The position numbers and the translations under genes are program-made. This document shows, piece after piece, positions 55,051-63,890 of a DNA stretch of 64,000 nt (the first letter of the stretch is position 1; each line of letters starts with the position of its first letter). Source of the stretch: Acinetobacter lwoffii (GTDB lineage: Bacteria; Pseudomonadota; Gammaproteobacteria; Pseudomonadales; Moraxellaceae); contig SPVA01000085.1 in assembly GCA_013530545.1 (NCBI GenBank), positions 28,195-92,194 on the forward strand, given 5' to 3'. The notes below the pieces were generated by a model. It had not been told where the DNA came from. It made no database searches and saw only the letters and a program-made list of their open reading frames with translations.

Positions 55051-57073
55051 TTAAAGACCAGTTGTTCTAATTTTCAGATGCTGAATCAGGACACCATCAA
55101 TGACAGCAGATCCAAAATTCTTACTTACACCCTCAGTATTTTTAAATACGATTCCTGTTGAATTCACACCATCCTTGGCGCGCAGCATATTTGTCCCTGA
55201 TATACGCTCTGTAGTCCCTATTGAGATGCTACTGTGAGTCGCATTACGCCCTTGATAAAGTGCGGTGGTATCTGACGCATTATTTTTAATCGGTGTACCA
55301 CAACTATAGACATTACAGGTCGAACCCTTTAAATCTGTTGTGCCCAGTCCGCCTCCATAATTCTGATAAATTTGATTATAAATGGCAGGAATATTGGGAA
55401 TACGTGTCACTTCTAAAATAATATTATTGCCTTCTGAACCGACAACGAAAGGCTGGTACATATTACCGAGCACTAAATTAATATTTGGACTATAGAGATA
55501 TAAACCCTCAGAATCATGAAATATAGGAGCATCACTTCCATTCAAGGCCGGGGTCGAGACATTACCATCAAGTGCATCTGTTTTTGCTGCGGTACTGAGA
55601 CGAATACCTTTACTGTTAAGATTACTATCGCTACTGCTTAGAGTTTCTGGTCGATCATTGGTATTCAGACGAACAATACTCGCCATACCCAATGTTTGGC
55701 TGTAATTCTTATTGTCAGATTCTAAGGTTTGAAATAACCGAACTTGCGAGCCATTAAAACTCAGACCATTGGTAACAAATTGGGTTCTTAATCGGTAATC
55801 CGTATCAAGTCCTGATATTGGCCCACCTGTTATAGGATCTACAGCATTCGAGGAGTCAAGCGCGCGCGCAAAAATATCACTCCAGAAACCCAGCTTGATA
55901 TTATTATCACTTTCGACCCCTGCAATTGGACTTAATGGGGCTTCCAAAGCAATATAGCCTACATCTTTAGCAGCGTCCTTAAACTGTTTGACATTTTCAG
56001 TTCCTGCCCGGAATAACCAGGGATTATCTGCCGATCCCCAGCTAAAACCCTGATCACTGTATCGTGTGCTTAAAGAACCATCGCTTTTCGATAAAGCCAG
56101 ACCATAAATAAATACATCAGCTTTAGTTTTTAAAGTGCTCACAGAACTTTTAGCAGCTTCAGCTTTAGCAACCTGATCTGCTCTAGCAATGATTTCAGCC
56201 ATAGCAGCACTATCTGCATCCTTCATCATTCCAGCTAAAGCAGCTTCAAATTTTTTATCATAATCTGCTTTAATTAGTGCAAGAATTCTTGCATCTACAA
56301 TTGCTCCAATAATATTCTGTCTATCAACAGTTGTAGTCCATTGGGTATCTGGAATCTGCTGATTAGCTTTTTGCCCATATAGAAATTGAATCATTTCCAA
56401 AGCATTAGCTTTAGCATATTCTTCAGATTTTAAGATATTGCCTGCATAAATTTCATATTCCTTAGTTCCATCTTTTACCAGCTTATAATTTAAATTTATG
56501 CCTAAAAACGTCAAGTCTTCGCCAGCACCATTATAATAATCATCATATCTTTGATCATAATACCCCTTCATAAATTCAGTATTATAATAATAATCAATGA
56601 GCTCTTGGCTAAATGCACTCCGGTTAGCTTGTGTGTCATACGTATTCTTAATCGTATTATAGTTATTATTATAAAAATCAGTTTTTAGCGTATCGTAAGC
56701 TTGCTGATACTCAGTTGCATAATTCTGCGTTCTTTCAACATGAAAAGCATTATCATATGTAGATTTATAAACTTTGTCGTATACACGCTGCCCAAGTTGG
56801 TTGTAATTTTCACCCGTTACGAATAAATCCTGTATCTGCTTGCCCGGGATTTTCAATACCTCTCGCGTAACTGGAACCAGCAGAAAGATCTTTAGGACCT
56901 TGAAACACCATTTTAAAATCATCAAGAACGAGCGCAACACCCTCACCTGTGGTGTCAGAAAGAGAAGAATCTGATAATTCCTGCATCGCATGTGCAGAAG
57001 GCAACAGGCTGAAACCGATTGTCATCGCCAAATAACTTTTGCGAAATTTAAATATATCTTTTATCTGAGCCAT
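55051..57073 (-). pseudogene. exported DUF6160-like protein, first of cluster, frameshifted
   Basis: The start at 57073 gives a signal peptide (ending PSAHA) and the motif MQELSDSSLSDTTGEGVALV, then stops at 56810 after ADTGFIRNG. A second frame carries on from TGENYNQLGQRVYDKVYK to the stop at 55051. One base is missing (or two extra) near 56811-56825, with no homopolymer at the spot. Repaired, the protein would be about 673 residues. The part right after the shift (about residues 90-190) is very rich in Tyr, Asn and Asp with short spacing; the second half is Gly/Asn/Thr-rich like its neighbours. The open frame from 56991 is not a separate gene. Lesion, phase switch and sequencing error are all possible. 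Confidence 0.75.
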
Positions 57074-57258
57074 CTCACTCTTTCCTTTTTATTCGATGCT
57101 CCGCACCTTATGCTTCAGCTTCCCAGCCGCCAATCTTTGATTTTTTATAATGCATTGCATCTTTTTTATGATTATGCGGAATCCATTATGCTGATTTTTA
57201 ATACAGATGCCAAAGCCAATTAGGCGAAAAATAGCAGTTTCCGATGAATGAAAATCTC

Positions 57259-57288
57259 AAAAAAATAAACGGGACATAAAGTCCCGTC
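57259..57288 (-). terminator. intrinsic terminator after dcd
   Basis: The arms ACGGGAC and GTCCCGT with loop ATAAA are followed on the minus strand by a T-rich run. It separates dcd from the DUF6160-like cluster. Confidence 0.88.
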
Positions 57289-57307
57289 ATTCAATATCTT
57301 AAAGCAA

Positions 57308-57877
57308 TTAGGTCTTCGGCAAAGTAACGCCTGTCTGACCTTGATATTTACCACCACGATCTTTATATGAGGTTTCACAGACTTCATCAGATTCAAAAAA
57401 TAGCATTTGCGCCACACCCTCACCTGCATAAATACGCGCAGGAAGATTGGTCGTATTTGAAAACTCTAAAGTGACGTGTCCTTCCCACTCTGGCTCAAGC
57501 GGCGTCACGTTGACAATGATGCCACAACGCGCATAAGTTGACTTACCCAAGCACACGGTCAGGACATTACGTGGAATGCGGAAATATTCGATGGTACGCG
57601 CCAAAGCAAACGAGTTCGGCGGAATAATGCAAACATCCGACTCGATATCAATAAAGCTGCGTTCATCAAAGTTTTTCGGATCGACAATTGCAGAATGCAC
57701 ATTGGTGAATACTTTAAATTCACGCGCACAACGCACGTCATAACCGTAGCTGGATACGCCATACGAAATCAGCTTTTGACCATTTTCATCCAAACGTACC
57801 TGGTTTTCTGCATACGGTTCAATCATGCCGTGTTTTTCGCTCATTTCGCGAATCCAACGATCAGACTTAATTGCCAT
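57308..57877 (-). CDS. dcd: dCTP deaminase
   Basis: This 189-residue trimeric enzyme of the dUTPase fold converts dCTP to dUTP and ammonia, feeding dTMP synthesis. Family blocks are [20 protein letters not shown] at the start, [40 protein letters not shown] (with the catalytic Arg-Cys and, after it, [14 protein letters not shown]) and QTGVTLPK at the end. Its length is normal. It is monocistronic. Confidence 0.97.
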   Translation of the reverse strand: MAIKSDRWIREMSEKHGMIEPYAENQVRLDENGQKLISYGVSSYGYDVRCAREFKVFTNVHSAIVDPKNFDERSFIDIESDVCIIPPNSFALARTIEYFRIPRNVLTVCLGKSTYARCGIIVNVTPLEPEWEGHVTLEFSNTTNLPARIYAGEGVAQMLFFESDEVCETSYKDRGGKYQGQTGVTLPKT

Positions 57878-58000
57878 TGATATAATCCAAAAATCTTAAA
57901 AACAAGTTATTGCGACGTACTTTAACTGAAATTGACACTAATGAAAATAAGTGAAAGTCTGAGAACTCAAGTTGCCCCAAAATTGCTGATCGAGATCAGC

Positions 58001-58594
58001 TTATAAACTTAAAAGTGCAGAATAACTTAAAGGAATAGAAAAGCTCATTAGCACCAGCGAAGCCGTTTTTTGCAAGTTTTTCTGATTGAGCCAGCGGCTG
58101 TTTTTTCTGGCCAGGATTGAGCCTAAAAAAGTCCAGAAGAATGCAATCGGAATCAGCAGAAGCAAGAAAACAAGCATATGAGTCACATAATGCTGACTAC
58201 TTTTCCAGACAATGACAGGAAAGATCGCTGAGGCAAATAAAAGTGCTTTAGGATTAAGCAAGGTTGCCAAAAATAATTCTCGTGCGCGAATCGAGACATT
58301 TTCAACATTTTCGCTTATTTCTGCAGTCCGCCATAATTTCACAGCGAGAAATAAAATATAGCCAGCACTAAAAAGTTTGAGAATGGTCGGTAAAAGCGGA
58401 AGATGGACGGAAATTTTTCCGATCAGAATACCCCATAAGCTAATGGCGATCAGATAACCAAAGGCTTCAGCAGGAATTAAACGAAATGTTTTTTTAAATC
58501 CGACCTGAATGCCTGAAGATGCCAATAAGGTATTGGTTGGGCCTGGTGTTAAAAGAATGGTTGCCACTAAACCAATAAAAAACCATGAAATCAT
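58001..58594 (-). CDS. LysE family amino-acid exporter
   Basis: This is a membrane protein of about 197 residues starting MISWFFIGLVATILLTPGPT, which holds the LysE/RhtB signature TPGPTN near the N-terminus. About six helices are visible. A GAGGT lies 9 bases before the ATG at 58594, favouring this over the upstream ATG at 58624. Family members export basic or neutral amino acids or homoserine lactone-like compounds; the substrate is unknown. It has no adjacent LysR-type regulator. Confidence 0.85.
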   Translation of the reverse strand: MISWFFIGLVATILLTPGPTNTLLASSGIQVGFKKTFRLIPAEAFGYLIAISLWGILIGKISVHLPLLPTILKLFSAGYILFLAVKLWRTAEISENVENVSIRARELFLATLLNPKALLFASAIFPVIVWKSSQHYVTHMLVFLLLLIPIAFFWTFLGSILARKNSRWLNQKNLQKTASLVLMSFSIPLSYSALLSL

Positions 58595-58851
58595 AGTTTG
58601 ACCTCGCTCTAATCCGAGTAGCATAGAAGAATTCGGTCAGTGCTGCAAAAAAATAATTGTAAGAGAACATATAACCTAAAATTTAAATTTATTTATTTTA
58701 ATTAATTCAAATACTTATATAAATATTTAGGATAAATACCCGATAGTCATTTCAGTCAATTTCGGTCATTTAAATCGAGCTAATTTTAAAAATAAGAAAT
58801 AAAAAGCCCTAGCTTTTAGCTAAGGCTTAAATATCTGAATTGTCTATAGAA

Positions 58852-60111
58852 TTAGAAAATTCGGCTATGGTCTTTTTCTGCTTTGGGTAGCTGTGCGGCA
58901 ATTTTCTCTGCAATCAGCATATAGCTTTCTGCAGCAGCATCTTCGGCAATGACAGAAGGTGTACCGGCATCCGCATTTTCACGAATTTTAGCATCCAAAG
59001 GTAAACGGCCCAATAATGGGATTTGATATTGCTCAGACAGTTTATCGCCACCACCTGTACCAAAAATCTGTTCCTCAAAACCACAATTTGAGCAGATATG
59101 GGTCGACATGTTTTCAATCACGCCCATGATCGGAATCTGCACCCGATTAAACAATTCAATGCCTTTGGTCGCATCCAGCAATGCCACGTTTTGTGGTGTC
59201 GTCACAATCACTGCACCCGTCACCGGAATACGCTGCGCGAGAGTTAACTGGATATCGCCTGTGCCAGGTGGCATATCAATCATCAGCACATCGAGGTCTG
59301 GCCATAGGGTCTGATTGAATAACTGCATCAATGCCCCCGTGGCTTTTGGACCACGCCAAGCGACTGGAGTATTTTGGTCTCCAGTTAAATGGCCAATTGA
59401 TAACACCGCCATTCCATAGGCTTCAATTGGAACAAACTGCTCTGCTTCGATCATTGGCGTTTTGCCGGCATTGCCGAGCATGGTCGGGATACTTGGACCG
59501 TAAATATCGGCATCCAGTACGCCTACGCGCAGGCCTAATTTCTGTAGAGCCAAAGCCAGATTTACAGTCGTGGTCGATTTACCTACGCCACCTTTGCCGG
59601 ATGACACCAGAATCACATTTTGAATGCGTGGGTGTTTCGGGACATCACGCTGTTGCGGCGCAGCTTTTTGAATCGGTGGATTATTTGGATCAGCTTCTTC
59701 TGTTTTTGCAGGCTGTGCCGACGCATCAACCACAGGGGGAAGATTGGGTTTTGCTTCCGCTTTAGGCGCGCTTGAACAGTTTTCACCTTCAGCATGATTA
59801 TGCCCGCAACCACCTTCTTTCTTATGTCCGGTTTTCTGCTGAATCACATGCATATTCAGCTCTTGAATACCACATTTTTGCAAAGCTTCCGCCAGTTCAT
59901 CATGAATCTGTTGCAGCTGCGCTTTTTCTTCAGGATAGGTATTCAAAGTGATTTGCAGAATTTCACCCTGTACATTGACCTGCGTAATACGATCTTTCAA
60001 GGCATTACTGGAATTTGGCAAGATATAGTTTTGCAGTACGTTCTGCACAGCTTCTTCGTTCACCTCCTTGGAAGGCGAAAAAACCGATTTAAGCGAAGAA
60101 AGCCAGGACAT
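58852..60111 (-). CDS. apbC: Mrp/ApbC iron-sulfur cluster carrier ATPase
   Basis: This 419-residue protein binds and delivers Fe-S clusters. Parts: N-terminal MIP18/DUF59 domain (about 15-95), a linker (about 100-160) containing the unusual Cys/His stretch GGCGHNHAEGENC, then the ParA-like ATPase (about 165-400). The ATPase has the deviant Walker A VSSGKGGVGKSTTTVNLA, Walker B LMIDMPPGTGDIQLTLA and the cluster-binding CxxC in HICSNCGFEEQ. The linker cysteines are not a general family feature I recall. It is monocistronic, upstream of dcd and downstream of the LEA-like gene. Confidence 0.95.
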   Translation of the reverse strand: MSWLSSLKSVFSPSKEVNEEAVQNVLQNYILPNSSNALKDRITQVNVQGEILQITLNTYPEEKAQLQQIHDELAEALQKCGIQELNMHVIQQKTGHKKEGGCGHNHAEGENCSSAPKAEAKPNLPPVVDASAQPAKTEEADPNNPPIQKAAPQQRDVPKHPRIQNVILVSSGKGGVGKSTTTVNLALALQKLGLRVGVLDADIYGPSIPTMLGNAGKTPMIEAEQFVPIEAYGMAVLSIGHLTGDQNTPVAWRGPKATGALMQLFNQTLWPDLDVLMIDMPPGTGDIQLTLAQRIPVTGAVIVTTPQNVALLDATKGIELFNRVQIPIMGVIENMSTHICSNCGFEEQIFGTGGGDKLSEQYQIPLLGRLPLDAKIRENADAGTPSVIAEDAAAESYMLIAEKIAAQLPKAEKDHSRIF

Positions 60112-60342
60112 AGGTTACTCCAAAAATGTAGATCGACATCTGAATGGCCTAGTTTAACGGGGTTTTAGGCGAAGGTTAAGCACTGTATTGGAGAAGATGA
60201 AAGAGATATCTTCGACTCCCAACTATTTTACTTGGTTTTTTGAAATATTTTATGAAATCTTGGTGAAATAGAAATAATGAAAGAACAGAGAGATGGACTA
60301 TTTTGATGTAATAAATTTTTTTTATTTATCTCGAGCGTGCTA

Positions 60343-60374
60343 AGCCACTTTAACCCTCTGTAATTAAAGTGGCT
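60343..60374. terminator. 11-bp hairpin after the LEA-like gene
   Basis: The perfect arms AGCCACTTTAA and TTAAAGTGGCT with a 10-base loop lie 13 bases beyond the stop codon of the low-complexity protein gene. There is no T run directly after it on either strand, so termination is uncertain. Confidence 0.55.
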
Positions 60375-60387
60375 CTATGATCACAGA

Positions 60388-61185
60388 CTATTTATGATTT
60401 TTATTGTTTTCAGATTTGTCCTGTTGATCCTTCTTATTTTTATCCTGATCTTGTTTCGATTCATCCTTTTTGGACTGAGAGTTGCTTTCTGAATCTGTAT
60501 CTTTGGCATCTTGCTGCTGATTAGAATCACCTTCCTTCGATTGATTATCTTTCATTTTATTCATCGTATCAGTTGCCATCTGTTTCAGCTCAGCGAACTT
60601 AACCGAGGCTTCGCTGAATAAATCTGTGATTTTCTGTCTGGTATCTTCAAACTTATGCATGGCTTCATCTTTTAAATTTGCCATACCTGCCTGCTGATCG
60701 GTCTGACCATCTTTAGCATTTTGTTTATCTGACTTGTTAGATGATTTATCTTGAGATGTATGATCCGCTTTGGCCTTTTTTGCATCATCTGAACCTTGCT
60801 CAGCATTTTGCTGGTTGTCAGATTTGCCATGTTTCAGCTCATTCAGAAGCTTTTCACCTTTTTGCAATAGCTCTTCACCGATCGCTATCGCCTTGGATTT
60901 TAAGTCATCCATCTTAAAGCTTTCAGTTTTTTTATCGGACTGGTTCTCTTGAGAACTGTCTTTTTGCGCTGATTGCTCAGCATTTGCATCTTTGCCGTTG
61001 TGCTGGGTATCAGACTTCTGATCAGCATGGGTCTGGGCACTTTGCCCGTTCTTATGTTCCTGATTATGCTGTTTATCCAGCTCGTTTTGCTTTTGCTCTT
61101 TTGCAAGCTGATCATTCAATTCGCGTGCATGTTGTTCTTTATCTTGATTTTGCTTCGACGTATTGTTTTGGTTCTGCTGAGTCAT
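60388..61185 (-). CDS. low-complexity, highly hydrophilic LEA-like protein
   Basis: The 265-residue protein is made mainly of Gln, Lys, Asp, Asn, Ser and Glu and contains no Cys or Trp, so it is almost surely disordered. Two amphipathic helical patches interrupt it: about 91-118 (MDDLKSKAIAIGEELLQKGE) and about 168-215 (ANLKDEAMHKFEDTRQKITD, then FAELKQMATDTMNKMK), reminiscent of LEA/YtxH-like helices. It has no signal peptide. A near-perfect Shine-Dalgarno (AAGGAGGG) suggests strong translation. Similar hydrophilic proteins in Acinetobacter help survival of drying; this link is an inference from composition only. Confidence 0.82.
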   Translation of the reverse strand: MTQQNQNNTSKQNQDKEQHARELNDQLAKEQKQNELDKQHNQEHKNGQSAQTHADQKSDTQHNGKDANAEQSAQKDSSQENQSDKKTESFKMDDLKSKAIAIGEELLQKGEKLLNELKHGKSDNQQNAEQGSDDAKKAKADHTSQDKSSNKSDKQNAKDGQTDQQAGMANLKDEAMHKFEDTRQKITDLFSEASVKFAELKQMATDTMNKMKDNQSKEGDSNQQQDAKDTDSESNSQSKKDESKQDQDKNKKDQQDKSENNKNHK

Positions 61186-61427
61186 GAGGTACCCTCCTTA
61201 GGCATATCATATAAACAATCAGCCATTTTTTAGCACAAAGCATCACGCGAATCGGGCGAAGTAAGCAAACTGCAACAAAGCCTGTACATGTTGTTGCTAT
61301 TGTTTGCAGGATGTAGCATGAGCTGAGTCAAATCCGTATTGAAAATCTCTATGCTAAAGATGATGCGGGCTTTTGTATTCGGGCTGTCCAAGTCCATCTA
61401 TTCGCAGGGTTTCAGCAAAGCATTTCT
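61186..61427. other. divergent promoter region with a two-part hairpin
   Basis: No gene is seen between the LEA-like gene and the metG promoter. At 61265-61307 the sequence can fold as outer GCAAAC/GTTTGC and inner GCAACAA/TTGTTGC stems with a small asymmetric bulge. It could be a regulatory site or cruciform; no consensus is recognised. Confidence 0.4.
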
Positions 61428-61455
61428 TTGTAATCCCCTCGGCATCATGTAAAAT
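61428..61455 (+). promoter_or_regulatory. probable metG promoter
   Basis: TTGTAA (61428-61433) and TAAAAT (61450-61455) match consensus at four and five of six positions with a 16-base spacer, 42 bases before the GTG start. Confidence 0.55.
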
Positions 61456-61497
61456 TATGGCCCATTGCATAATGAATACGAATGAGAGAGTGAATCC

Positions 61498-63558
61498 GTG
61501 CGTAAAATTTTAGTCACCAATGCCCTTCCTTACGCCAATGGCCCGATTCATATGGGTCACTTACTTGGCTATATCCAAGCAGATATTTGGGTACGTGCCA
61601 TGCGCGCGATGGGTCATGATGTGACTTATGTCTGTGCGGATGATGCTCACGGAACTGCGATCATGCTGCGTGCCGAAGCGAATGGCATTTCACCTGAAGC
61701 GCAAATTGCCAATGTGCAAAAAGAACACATTCGTGACTTTGACGGTTTCGGTGTGCATTTTGATCATTATGATTCTACGCATAGCGATACCAACCGTGCC
61801 CGTGCATCTGAAATCTATGTGAAAAATCGTGACGCGGGCAATATTGCAGTTCGCCCGGTGACCCAGCTTTTTGATCCTGAAAAAGGCATGTTCCTGTCAG
61901 ACCGTTTCATTAAAGGCACCTGTCCGAAATGTAAGGCAGAAGATCAGTACGGCGACTCATGTGAAGTCTGCGGTGCTACTTATAATGCAACAGAATTGTT
62001 GAATCCACATTCCACTTTAAGTGGCGCAACACCAGTCGAAAAATCATCTGATCATTACTTCTTTAAATTACCAAATTTTGGTGAATACCTGCAAAAATGG
62101 ACCCGTGATGAAGGTCGCTTGCCGGTATCGATTGCCAACAAGCTGGACGAATGGTTTGAAAATGGCTTGAACGATTGGGACATCTCCCGTGATGCGCCAT
62201 ACTTCGGTTTTGAAATTCCGGATGCACCAAACAAATACTTCTATGTTTGGGTCGATGCGCCGATTGGTTATATGTCGAGCTTTGAAAACTACATCAAAGC
62301 CAAACGCCCTGAATTGAATTTTGACGACTACTGGAAAAAAGATTCTGAAAATGAGGTCTATCACTTCATTGGCAAAGACATCGTATATTTCCATGCCCTG
62401 TTCTGGCCCGCAATGCTTGAAGGCGCTAACTACCGTACGCCATCAGGCTTATTCGTGAATGGTTTCTTGACGGTAAATGGCCAAAAGATGTCAAAATCTC
62501 GCGGCACCTTTATTAAAGCTGAAACCTATTTAGAGCATTTAAACCCTGAATATCTACGTTATTACTTTGCGTCTAAACTTTCTGACAAAGTTGAAGATTC
62601 AGACTTAAATCTGGATGACTTTGTACAAAAAGTGAATTCAGACCTAGTCGGTAAAGTCGTGAATATTGCCAGCCGTTGTGCGAAATTCATCAACACCAAA
62701 TTTGATAACAAGTTAAGCACGACATGTGCTGAACCTGAATTGGTACAAAGCTTTATTGAGGCAGGTAGCTCAATTGCTCAGGCTTATGAAGCACGTGAAT
62801 TCTCGGCGGCGATTCGTGAAATCATGGCGCTGGCAGACAAAGCCAACCAGTATATTGATGAGAAAAAACCTTGGGCGCTTGCCAAACAGAAAGGTCAGGA
62901 ACAACAGGTGCATGACGTATGCTCTGTGGGGATCAACCTGTTCCGTCAATTGGCAGTGTATTTAGCGCCTGTATTGCCGACACTGGCTCAACAGGTTCAA
63001 GATTTCCTGCAACTTGAAAGCTTTGATTTTGCTTCTCGCGAAACCATTCTAGTGGGTCATGAAATTGCGTTATTCCAGCCATTGATGCAACGTGTAGATC
63101 CAAAAGCTGTTGCGGCAATGGTGGATGCATCTAAAGATTCTTTAGCAGCCCCTGCTGCTGAACCAGCAAAAGCTGAAAAGAAAAAAGAGAAGAAGGCTGA
63201 GAAAAAGCCTGAACCTAAAGTCGGTGAAGCTGAAATCATTAATATTGATGATTTTATGAAAGTTGACTTGCGTGTCGCTGAAGTTCTTGAAGCGACTACG
63301 GTTGAAGGTTCTGACAAACTGCTTCAATTGACTTTGAATGTCGGTGAAGCTGAGCCACGTAACGTGTTTAGCGGTATTCGTGAGTTTTACCAGCCTGAAG
63401 ACCTGAAAGGTAAACTGGTCGTGATGGTTGCAAACCTTGCGCCACGTAAGATGCGTTTTGGTATTTCAAATGGGATGGTTTTAGCCGCGGGTAATGGCGA
63501 CGGTGTTTGGGTGATTTCACCTGAATCTGGTGCTAAACCAGGTGATAAAGTGTCTTAA
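61498..63558 (+). CDS. metG: methionyl-tRNA synthetase
   Basis: This 686-residue class I synthetase charges tRNA-Met. The HIGH motif reads HMGH (in [18 protein letters not shown]). The zinc knuckle has [17 protein letters not shown], the KMSKS loop is [12 protein letters not shown], and an anticodon-binding helical domain follows. The C-terminal dimerising tRNA-binding (EMAP-like) domain (about 580-686) is joined by a Lys/Ala/Glu linker ([18 protein letters not shown]). The start is GTG with a GAGAGAG upstream; the family N-terminus [14 protein letters not shown] follows directly. Essential. Confidence 0.98.
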   Translation: MRKILVTNALPYANGPIHMGHLLGYIQADIWVRAMRAMGHDVTYVCADDAHGTAIMLRAEANGISPEAQIANVQKEHIRDFDGFGVHFDHYDSTHSDTNRARASEIYVKNRDAGNIAVRPVTQLFDPEKGMFLSDRFIKGTCPKCKAEDQYGDSCEVCGATYNATELLNPHSTLSGATPVEKSSDHYFFKLPNFGEYLQKWTRDEGRLPVSIANKLDEWFENGLNDWDISRDAPYFGFEIPDAPNKYFYVWVDAPIGYMSSFENYIKAKRPELNFDDYWKKDSENEVYHFIGKDIVYFHALFWPAMLEGANYRTPSGLFVNGFLTVNGQKMSKSRGTFIKAETYLEHLNPEYLRYYFASKLSDKVEDSDLNLDDFVQKVNSDLVGKVVNIASRCAKFINTKFDNKLSTTCAEPELVQSFIEAGSSIAQAYEAREFSAAIREIMALADKANQYIDEKKPWALAKQKGQEQQVHDVCSVGINLFRQLAVYLAPVLPTLAQQVQDFLQLESFDFASRETILVGHEIALFQPLMQRVDPKAVAAMVDASKDSLAAPAAEPAKAEKKKEKKAEKKPEPKVGEAEIINIDDFMKVDLRVAEVLEATTVEGSDKLLQLTLNVGEAEPRNVFSGIREFYQPEDLKGKLVVMVANLAPRKMRFGISNGMVLAAGNGDGVWVISPESGAKPGDKVS

Positions 63559-63579
63559 GATTTCCATTTTAAGCAAAGA

Positions 63580-63607
63580 AAGCCTCTACTGATGTAGAGG
63601 CTTTTTT
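63580..63607 (+). terminator. intrinsic terminator after metG
   Basis: The arms AAGCCTCTAC and GTAGAGGCTT with loop TGAT are followed by T residues. Confidence 0.93.
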
Positions 63608-63620
63608 ATTGGACTATATT

Positions 63621-63719
63621 TCCCTCATCCTTGCCTTCTCCCAGAGGGAGAAGGAGTTTTCATTACTAAATAAATTTCAGGATATTCCCTCTCCTTTTAG
63701 GAGAGGGTCAGGGAGAGGT
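63621..63719. repeat. REP-like pair of hairpins
   Basis: Two perfect hairpins lie 32 bases apart: CCTTCTCCC/GGGAGAAGG (63634-63654) and CCCTCTCC/GGAGAGGG (63687-63707). The outer flanks (CCCTCATCC at the left, GGTCAGGGAGAGG at the right) are roughly inverted copies of each other (14 of 19 positions). This is the form of a palindromic intergenic repeat pair, expected in many copies in the genome. Only one copy is in this window. Confidence 0.65.
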
Positions 63720-63782
63720 AAATTTAGACACTATTATCAAGTACTGATATATTGCGTTAAATTTAATTACTTTAAAAAAAAT

Positions 63783-63890
63783 ATGAATAACTTTATTAAA
63801 TACTTATGCCTATACATTCCTTTAATTCTTATAGGAATTAGTATTTTAGGATCAATTTTTATTTTTTCCAACCAAACATTCATGTATTAG
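63783..63890 (+). CDS. possible small membrane peptide, 35 aa
   Basis: An ATG at 63783 opens 35 codons: MNNFIKYLCLYIPLILIGIS and a further hydrophobic segment, one membrane helix in all. There is no good ribosome-binding site. Its stop TAG coincides with the start of the mobile element end, so the original C-terminus may have been cut by the insertion. An upstream-extended frame runs through the REP-like repeat and is not credible. Low confidence. Confidence 0.3.
   Translation: MNNFIKYLCLYIPLILIGISILGSIFIFSNQTFMY

Noticed and set aside
55051..56991. 646-residue frame starting MRCRNYQILLFLT
   Set aside because: Its first 50 residues are the out-of-frame reading of the signal-peptide and motif region encoded in the frame that starts at 57073; only the part after the frameshift is real protein.
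57220..57300. Possible promoter operator hairpin near ACGGGAC/GTCCCGT
   Set aside because: Position just past the dcd stop with a minus-strand T run makes it a terminator.
51834..57762. Double-glycine bacteriocin leaders suggested by ELSEVTGQ motifs
   Set aside because: The motif follows a Sec signal peptide in proteins of 240-760 residues, and no peptidase-ABC exporter or immunity gene is nearby.
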